Positions 59,491 to 64,000 of a stretch of DNA of 64,000 nt are shown piece by piece (the first letter of the stretch is position 1; each line of letters opens with the position of its first letter). The DNA is from Archangiaceae bacterium. Lineage in GTDB: Bacteria > Myxococcota > Myxococcia > Myxococcales > Myxococcaceae. Under the pieces are notes generated by a model. It ran no database searches. It was not told the DNA's origin and worked only from the letters and a program-made list of their open reading frames with translations. A program made the position numbers and the translations under genes. The stretch lies in NCBI GenBank assembly GCA_016714225.1, contig JADJNS010000004.1:434001-498000 (forward strand). The letters are read 5' to 3'.

Positions 59491-61137
59491 TTGTCCGCTG
59501 TGTGGCTGTCGATCGCGGCTGGTCTCACGCTCGCACAATTCGACGCCGGCCCTCAGGTGCCGATGCCGGCCGAGACCGACAACCACGCGGCCGAAGTTCA
59601 GCGCAGCCTCGACCCCGACGCAGGCCTGCTGCCGGTGCCCGCGCCGGCGGTGGAGCAGGGCGCCGACGCCGGTCTGGCCAGCCCGACCGCCGACCGCGAC
59701 GCCCTCGCGGTGACGACCCCCTCGAGCGGCGACGAGCTCGACGGCAAGATCTCCGCCGCGCTGCGCCTCTCCGAGACCCTGGTCTCGTGGTTCCCCATCG
59801 ACGACCAGGGCAGCTACGTCGGCCCGCGGCCGTTCGAGACCCGCCTGAGGGTCGCTCCCGAGGTGCACTTCAGGGGCTTCGGCGCGCTCGCCGAGTTCGA
59901 CGCCGCCAGCGGCGCGGTGGCCGGCAACGTGCCGCAGACCGCCATCGCCGACCGCGTGCCGGTGCCCGGCTTCAACCCCATCGAGCTGCGCCAGCTCTAC
60001 CTCGAGTACCGGTGGAAGACCGGCCTCTTCCGCTTCGGTCAGCAGACCTCGCACTGGGGCCTGGGCCTGATCGCCAACTCGGGCGCCGGCGACGCGCAGC
60101 CCGGAGACTTCGGCCAGGCCCACTTCGGCACCCTGGTCTACCGCGCCATGCTCGGCGGCCGGCCGTTTCATTCGCTGGGCGGCAACTGGCGCGCGGTCGA
60201 AATCTTCGGCGCCGCCGACCTGGTGTGGAAAGACAACACCGCAGACTTCGGCCAGGGCGATCGCGCCTTCCAGGGCGTGCTCGCGGCGCGCTTCAAGGTC
60301 GACGACCAGCGCTACGCCGGCCTCTACGCGGTGTACCGCCGGCAGCGCGCCTTCGGCGTCACCGACGGCGGGCAGGCCACCGACGTGCTGGTGCTCGACT
60401 TCGCCGCGCAGTGGCGGTGGGTGCGCGACGACGAGCGCTCGCTCGCGCTCGGCTTCGAGGCCGCCGGCGTGGTCGGCACCACCACCCAGACCCGCAGCGA
60501 CGTCGCGCCCGTGGCCCAGGTGCGCCAGTTCGGCGCGGCCGCCAAGGCCACCTGGCGGGTGCGCTCGCTGTCGGTGCTGCTCGACTGGGGCTACGCCTCG
60601 GGAGACCAGAACCCCTACGACGATCGGCTCGAGGGGTTTCGCTTCGATCGCGACTACAAGGCCGGCCTGGTGCTCTTCGATCAGGTGCTCGGCTACCAGT
60701 CGGCGCGCGCCGGCTTTCGCGCCGCCGACCCGCAGGTGACGGGCCGGCCGCCCGATGGCGTCAACCTGGTTCCCACCGCCGGCGCCGTCTACAACGCCTG
60801 GTACCTCTTCCCCCGGCTGCGCGTCGGCTTCACCGAGTGGCTCGATCTCTACGGCGGCCCGCTGGTGGCGTTCTCCACCGCCCGGCTCACCGACCCGTAC
60901 AGCACCGCGGTGAAGGGCGGCACGCCCACCAACTACCTCGGCGCGTCGCCCGGCGGCTACCTCGGCACCGAGCTCGACCTCGGCCTGCAGGCCCGGTGGA
61001 GGCCGCACCGCCTGCTCGCCATCACCGGCACCCTCGAGGGCGGCCTGCTGTTGCCCGGCGACGCGCTGGTGCAGGTGGGCGGCACGCCGATGGGCCCGGT
61101 GGGCCTGCTCCGGCTGCGGCTCTTGATCGCGCTCTAG
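59491..61137 (+). CDS. Outer-membrane beta-barrel protein
   Basis: The 548-residue protein has a signal-like start (VWLSIAAGLTLAQFDAG), a Pro/Ala/Asp-rich linker and then many alternating amphipathic strands (LRQLYLEYRWKTGLFRFGQQTSHWGLGL, LYAVYRRQRAFG, LGLQARWRPHRLLAITGTLEGGLLL) typical of an alginate-export or porin-like barrel. The TTG at 59491 is preferred over GTG 59500 because AAAGAGG ends 5 bases upstream of it. It is divergent from rpsF. The transported substrate is unknown. Confidence 0.75.
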   Translation: MSAVWLSIAAGLTLAQFDAGPQVPMPAETDNHAAEVQRSLDPDAGLLPVPAPAVEQGADAGLASPTADRDALAVTTPSSGDELDGKISAALRLSETLVSWFPIDDQGSYVGPRPFETRLRVAPEVHFRGFGALAEFDAASGAVAGNVPQTAIADRVPVPGFNPIELRQLYLEYRWKTGLFRFGQQTSHWGLGLIANSGAGDAQPGDFGQAHFGTLVYRAMLGGRPFHSLGGNWRAVEIFGAADLVWKDNTADFGQGDRAFQGVLAARFKVDDQRYAGLYAVYRRQRAFGVTDGGQATDVLVLDFAAQWRWVRDDERSLALGFEAAGVVGTTTQTRSDVAPVAQVRQFGAAAKATWRVRSLSVLLDWGYASGDQNPYDDRLEGFRFDRDYKAGLVLFDQVLGYQSARAGFRAADPQVTGRPPDGVNLVPTAGAVYNAWYLFPRLRVGFTEWLDLYGGPLVAFSTARLTDPYSTAVKGGTPTNYLGASPGGYLGTELDLGLQARWRPHRLLAITGTLEGGLLLPGDALVQVGGTPMGPVGLLRLRLLIAL

Positions 61138-61249
61138 AAGCACACCCTGAGCGAAGGCGAAGCCGAAGTCGAAGGGGGCCCGCAGCTTGTTCGACAGAGT
61201 CCGTTCGCGCGGCGCACGGGGCATTGCCGAGACTGCACCGTCGGGAAAA

Positions 61250-61277
61250 TTGACCGCCGAACCTCCGGCCTCACAAT
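61250..61277 (+). promoter_or_regulatory. Candidate promoter for the ribbon-helix-helix gene
   Basis: TTGACC (61250-61255) and CACAAT (61272-61277) are spaced by 16 bases. GGAGG at 61321-61326 gives the 61332 gene a strong ribosome binding site. Confidence 0.5.
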
Positions 61278-61331
61278 GCGGCGCACAGGCAGGTAGCGGC
61301 CTGTAGCTCGAACATTTTTCCCGGAGGGAAC

Positions 61332-61562
61332 ATGCAGGACATGAACGCGGTGCCCGCGGCGCAGAACCCCAGCGCTCCGCTCGAGGCAGACGGCAGCAGC
61401 GGCAAAGAAGTCGTCAGCACCCACGTGCTGGTGAGCGAAGAGCAGGTCGAGGCGCTGCGTGAGCTGTCGCGCAAGACCCGCGTCGCGCAGAGCGAGTACC
61501 TGCGTGAGGCCGTCGAAGATCTGCTCAACAAGTACGCCACCGTGCTCGGAGACAAGCGGTGA
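61332..61562 (+). CDS. Small ribbon-helix-helix DNA-binding-like protein
   Basis: The 76-residue protein has a disordered N-terminus of about 25 residues. A strand-helix-helix unit follows (VSTHVLVSEEQVEALRELSRKTRVAQSEYLREAVEDLLNKY by position 28-68) that matches CopG/MetJ-Arc type repressors and antitoxins. Its TGA overlaps the GTG of a 59-residue gene, so the two are co-translated. Confidence 0.8.
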   Translation: MQDMNAVPAAQNPSAPLEADGSSGKEVVSTHVLVSEEQVEALRELSRKTRVAQSEYLREAVEDLLNKYATVLGDKR

Positions 61563-61738
61563 GCCGTCGCGAGACGCGCAACCTCTCGGGCTCGCGGCTG
61601 GTGGCCAACGCCGCGCAGCTCTCGATTCGCGACCTGCGCCTGCGCCCCTTGCGCGCGGTGCCGCACCCTCCGATCACCCAGCAGTTCGAGTCGCCGCTCG
61701 AGTCGGCGCTCAAGCAGTACCTCGACACCCTCGAGTGA
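61559..61738 (+). CDS. 59-residue protein coupled to the ribbon-helix-helix gene
   Basis: From GTG 61559, overlapping the upstream stop as GTGA, the frame encodes a basic protein (MSRRETRNLSGSRLVANAAQ...), with IRDLRLRPLRAVPHPPITQQFE and a C-terminal helix LESALKQYLDTLE. No family is recognised and no toxin motif is visible. Coupling to a repressor-like gene and clean codon use support it as real. Confidence 0.6.
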   Translation: MSRRETRNLSGSRLVANAAQLSIRDLRLRPLRAVPHPPITQQFESPLESALKQYLDTLE

Positions 61739-61909
61739 GCGGCCCCGAGCGGGCGCTCGTCACGCCGGCCACACGATCAAAGCTGAAATGTTCTTATCTC
61801 GCACCGCGAGCGCATCAGCGCGCGCCGCGGTGAACGCCGCACACCCATCGCTGCACAGTCGGCGAGGTTGTCGCCCCCGGGGAGAACTGCAACCCCGCGG
61901 GGCTGTTGA

Positions 61910-61983
61910 TGGCCAGGGGTGGACTCGAACCACCTACCTGCGGATTATGAGACCGCCGCTCTAACCAGATGAGCTACCTGGCC
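61910..61983 (-). tRNA. tRNA with anticodon CAT (probably elongator Met)
   Basis: The minus strand reads GGCCAGG...CCTGGCC for the acceptor stem. The D arm is GCTC...GAGC, the anticodon loop CTCATAA and the T arm GGTGG-TTCGAGT-CCACC. No CCA is encoded. The top of the anticodon stem has a T-T mismatch next to the loop. Met is the likely identity; a lysidine-modified Ile tRNA also has CAT and cannot be excluded by eye. A CCCC-GC-GGGG hairpin (61890-61908) lies just downstream. The 170 bases between the 59-residue gene and the tRNA hold nothing else. Confidence 0.93.
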
Positions 61984-62052
61984 GCACTTCGCACGACGCA
62001 CGACTGAGTGTTTTCTGCCTTCAAGGTGAGAGGTTGTCGCAAGGGGTGGAAC

Positions 62053-62081
62053 TTGCGGCTCTCGGAGCGGCTCCGTATCAT
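62053..62081 (+). promoter_or_regulatory. Sigma-70 promoter driving the riboswitch leader
   Basis: TTGCGG (62053-62058) and TATCAT (62076-62081) are spaced by exactly 17 bases. The predicted start of transcription (about 62088) falls at the 5' edge of the aptamer. Confidence 0.65.
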
Positions 62082-62084
62082 TTT

Positions 62085-62240
62085 CGCCGTCCTGTACAAG
62101 GGCAATCCAGAGGGAAACCTCTGGTGCGCAAAGCCGCGGGGCCTGACGTTCGGCCGGCCGTGACTGCCGTGGGAAGGCGGAAGTCCATCGCCCCAGATCC
62201 CAGGTTCCTTTCGTTCAGGAGCTTGGGACTTGTCGTTTTT
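62085..62240 (+). promoter_or_regulatory. GEMM-I (cyclic-di-GMP class) riboswitch with expression platform
   Basis: The leader has AAGGGCAATCC, a perfect 7-bp stem CCAGAGG-GAAA-CCTCTGG with the GAAA tetraloop, then GCGCAAAGCC and a second GC-rich stem ending GACTGCC. This is the layout of the GEMM-I aptamer (GGGCAAACC, GAAA loop, ACGCAAAGCC). CGCC (62086-62089) can close the aptamer with GGCG (62176-62179). The G before CAA that contacts ligand in GEMM-I is kept, favouring c-di-GMP over the cGAMP variants. The base just 5' of CGCAAAGCC is G where the consensus has A. The downstream part contains a terminator-like hairpin. Confidence 0.85.
62199..62240 (+). terminator. Terminator-like hairpin of the riboswitch
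   Basis: CCCAGGTTCCT (62199-62209) pairs over 11 positions (two G-U) with AGGAGCTTGGG (62217-62227), loop TTCGTTC, followed by ACTTGTCGTTTTT with the T run at 62236-62240. AAGTCC (62181-62186), just after the aptamer, can instead pair with GGACTT (62226-62231), which gives a possible antiterminator. Confidence 0.6.
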
Positions 62241-62275
62241 GGGCCTTGAGTGGCCCTGAAGGACTGGGTGGCGCG

Positions 62276-63853
62276 ATGAGGGCTTTCGCTGTCGCAGTCG
62301 CGATTTGGGTTCCTGCCGTGGCTTTCGCGGTGACGCCGGTGAACGGCGGGCTCGCCGGAGGCGCCTCGGTCACCATCGACGGCAGCGCCGGAGATCAGGT
62401 CGACCCCCACGTCAGCGGAGATCTGGCCGCGTACACCGACCTCGAGGCCGGGGGCCTGATCCGCTACTACGACTTTCTCTCGAGCTGGACCCAGACGGTC
62501 CCCTCGGCGCCCGGGGCCACCGACTCGCTGTCCGATCTCGAGGGCCAGCACATCGCGTTCGTGCGCACCCAGAGCGGCGTCGGTCAGTGCATGGTCTTCG
62601 ACGTGAGCACGCTGCTCACCACCGCCATCTCGCCCGGCACCGGTGAGCAGCCCGCCGGCACCGCCATCGGCGGCGACACCGTCGTCTTTCAAGACCAGAA
62701 CACCCCCGGCGGCGGCGACATCATGGTCGGCCGGCTCTCGATGCCCGCGGCGCCCCTCACCAACTTGAGCAACTCGCCCTCCGATCTCGACCAGAAGCCG
62801 CAGGTCGCGCCCGACGGCCACGCCATCGTCTGGGAGCGCTGCGACCTCGCCTTCACCTGCGACGTGCTCAAGTCGATCATGACCGGGCCGGGCTGGTCGG
62901 GCGCCGAGTCGTTCTCCACCGTGTCGGGCAGCGACTTCAACCCCGACACCGACGGCACCACCATCGCGTGGGACTCGACCCGCGCGGGCACCGTCGGCGG
63001 GCGCGACATCTTCTTCGCGCCCCTCACCGGCGGCGCCGAGACCCAGCTGCAGCTCGCCGGCGCCCAGGCCAACCCCAGCATCAGCCAGGGCGTGGTGGCG
63101 TTCGAGAGCACCGCGGCGGCCAACACCGACCTCTACGTCTACGTCATCTCCAGCAACACCGTGTACCAGGTGACCAACACCCTCGCGGTCAACGAGACCC
63201 TCAACGACGTCAGCGTGCTCAGCAACGGCGACGTTCGGGTGGTCTGGGAGGCCGACGACGACGCGGTGCCGAACATGCACAACATCTACGCGCGTACCTT
63301 CTCGCTGCCCCACAACGGCGGTGGCGCGGGTGGCGGCGCCGGTGGCGGTGGTGCTGGCGGCGCGGGTGGTGGTGCTGGCGGCACCGGCGGAGGCGCGGGC
63401 CACGGCGGCGGCACCGGTGGCGGCAGCGACCCGTGCCCGCCCCACAACTGCAATCACCCCCACCACCACGGCGATCACAGCCACTGCGGCAACCACCACT
63501 GGTTCCACACCTGCCCGGGCGGCCACCACCACAACGATCACCACGACTGCCCGCCCCACTGCCCGAACACCCCCCCGCCGCCCTCGCACCCCTGCGGCAA
63601 CCACCACAGCCACCACTCGGGCCACGGCTCGGGCCACAGCCACAACCACCATGGCGGCAACAGCAGCGGCAACCACGACGACGACGACGATGATCACGGG
63701 TCGTCGAGCCACCACCTCGACGCCGCCCCTCAAGACAGCGCGCAGACCGGGTGCTCGGTCGCCGGCGGCCTGGCTCCGATGATCTTCGCGGTCATCGCCC
63801 TCGCGCTGTTGAACCGCCGCCTCGTCCCCGCCGCCTCGCGCAAGAAGAAGTAG
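62276..63853 (+). CDS. Anchored surface protein: TolB-like propeller plus His-rich region
   Basis: The 525-residue protein has a signal peptide (MRAFAVAVAIWVPAVAFA). A propeller-like domain has TolB/DPP-type strand repeats (GDLAAYTDLEAG, GGDTVVFQDQN, DGHAIVWERCD, DGTTIAWDSTRAG) to about residue 340. After a Gly-rich linker comes a region dense in His, Cys and Asp (PPHNCNHPHHHGDHSHC and similar), likely metal-binding. The C-terminus TGCSVAGG, a hydrophobic helix and RRL...RKKK is a MYXO-CTERM-like anchor. The preceding riboswitch implies control by a cyclic dinucleotide. The ATG at 62276 was chosen for the signal peptide. Confidence 0.82.
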   Translation: MRAFAVAVAIWVPAVAFAVTPVNGGLAGGASVTIDGSAGDQVDPHVSGDLAAYTDLEAGGLIRYYDFLSSWTQTVPSAPGATDSLSDLEGQHIAFVRTQSGVGQCMVFDVSTLLTTAISPGTGEQPAGTAIGGDTVVFQDQNTPGGGDIMVGRLSMPAAPLTNLSNSPSDLDQKPQVAPDGHAIVWERCDLAFTCDVLKSIMTGPGWSGAESFSTVSGSDFNPDTDGTTIAWDSTRAGTVGGRDIFFAPLTGGAETQLQLAGAQANPSISQGVVAFESTAAANTDLYVYVISSNTVYQVTNTLAVNETLNDVSVLSNGDVRVVWEADDDAVPNMHNIYARTFSLPHNGGGAGGGAGGGGAGGAGGGAGGTGGGAGHGGGTGGGSDPCPPHNCNHPHHHGDHSHCGNHHWFHTCPGGHHHNDHHDCPPHCPNTPPPPSHPCGNHHSHHSGHGSGHSHNHHGGNSSGNHDDDDDDHGSSSHHLDAAPQDSAQTGCSVAGGLAPMIFAVIALALLNRRLVPAASRKKK

Positions 63854-63882
63854 CCCTCGCCTTACGCCGCCCGGTCCCCCCC

Positions 63883-63925
63883 CGGCGCGCCATCTCTCGT
63901 CGAGGTGGCGCGCCGTGTTTTTTTT
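63883..63925 (+). terminator. Rho-independent terminator
   Basis: CGGCGCGCCA (63883-63892) and TGGCGCGCCG (63906-63915) form a perfect 10-bp stem with a 13-base loop, followed two bases later by eight T residues. It ends the His-rich protein transcript. Confidence 0.93.
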
Positions 63926-63970
63926 CTCGCCCGGTGCGCTCGGGGCGGGGTGGTAACTTCCCGCCCTGCC

Positions 63971-64000
63971 GTGAGCCGCCTGACTTATGCGTTGGTCGCC
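63971..64000 (+). CDS. Possible start of a further gene, cut by window edge
   Basis: GTG 63971 opens a frame reading MSRLTYALVA up to the last base, which could begin a signal peptide. Only ten codons are visible and no ribosome binding site is clear. Confidence 0.35.
   Translation, partial: MSRLTYALVA

Noticed and set aside
61910..61983. tRNA as an integration site for a mobile element
   Set aside because: No integrase gene and no repeat of the tRNA 3' end are seen nearby in the window.

Overview
The window is about 69-70% G+C, densely coded, and looks like a chromosomal segment of a member of the Myxococcota (old Deltaproteobacteria). The signs are MYXO-CTERM-like C-terminal anchors, many Gly/Cys-rich lipoproteins, a DUF6178 protein, eukaryote-like Ser/Thr kinases with accessory domains, GTGA/ATGA gene overlaps, and ordinary housekeeping genes (coaE, engB, pyrD, folD, metF, gcvTHP, truA, clpB, thiE, dnaB-rplI-rpsR-rpsF). 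I see no insertion sequence, phage gene or CRISPR array.

Layout. 1-8.5 kb: coaE (cut by the left edge), a small exported protein, a tetraheme cytochrome c, engB, DUF6178 and YIP1-like proteins, pyrD, an adenosine-deaminase-like hydrolase with altered substrate residues, a lipoprotein and an unusual sigma factor. 8.5-18 kb: a Ser/Thr kinase that starts with a zinc anti-sigma motif, then two separate peptide/radical-SAM loci. The first is a 175-residue Pro-rich tandem-repeat peptide next to a B12-type RiPP-maturation radical SAM protein. The second is a 100-residue Cys-containing peptide translationally coupled to a SPASM radical SAM protein. A lipoprotein hydrolase, a DjlA-like co-chaperone and folD lie between them. 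18-26 kb: metF and the glycine cleavage genes gcvT-gcvH and gcvP, interrupted by a frameshifted antisense metalloprotease gene. 26-36 kb: a 2519-residue kelch/Ig-repeat surface protein fused in frame to a TolB/CsgG-like and beta-barrel module, a secreted protein, and a metallo-beta-lactamase-fold lipoprotein divergent from a LysR regulator over a clear inverted repeat. 36-46.7 kb: a kinase with a ribbon-helix-helix-like tail, truA, clpB, a block of small genes and a thiE / class I amidotransferase / thiD-like operon. 46.7-55.8 kb: three repeat-rich, Cys-rich lipoproteins and an intergenic inverted repeat carrying GCGCGG microsatellites. 55.8-59.4 kb: rpsF-rpsR-rplI-dnaB followed by a response regulator with a degenerate GGDEF domain. 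59.5-64 kb: an outer-membrane barrel protein, a small ribbon-helix-helix protein with a coupled 59-residue partner, a tRNA with anticodon CAT, and a GEMM-I (cyclic-di-GMP class) riboswitch, with its own promoter and terminator-like platform, in front of a His-rich anchored surface protein.

The strongest candidates for undescribed biology are the Pro-repeat peptide/radical-SAM pair at 11.3-13.6 kb, the coupled Cys-peptide/SPASM pair at 16.4-18 kb, the riboswitch-controlled His-rich protein at 62.1-63.9 kb, and the sigma factor facing a zinc-finger kinase at 7.7-11.2 kb. All functions are read from sequence motifs only; no database search was possible.
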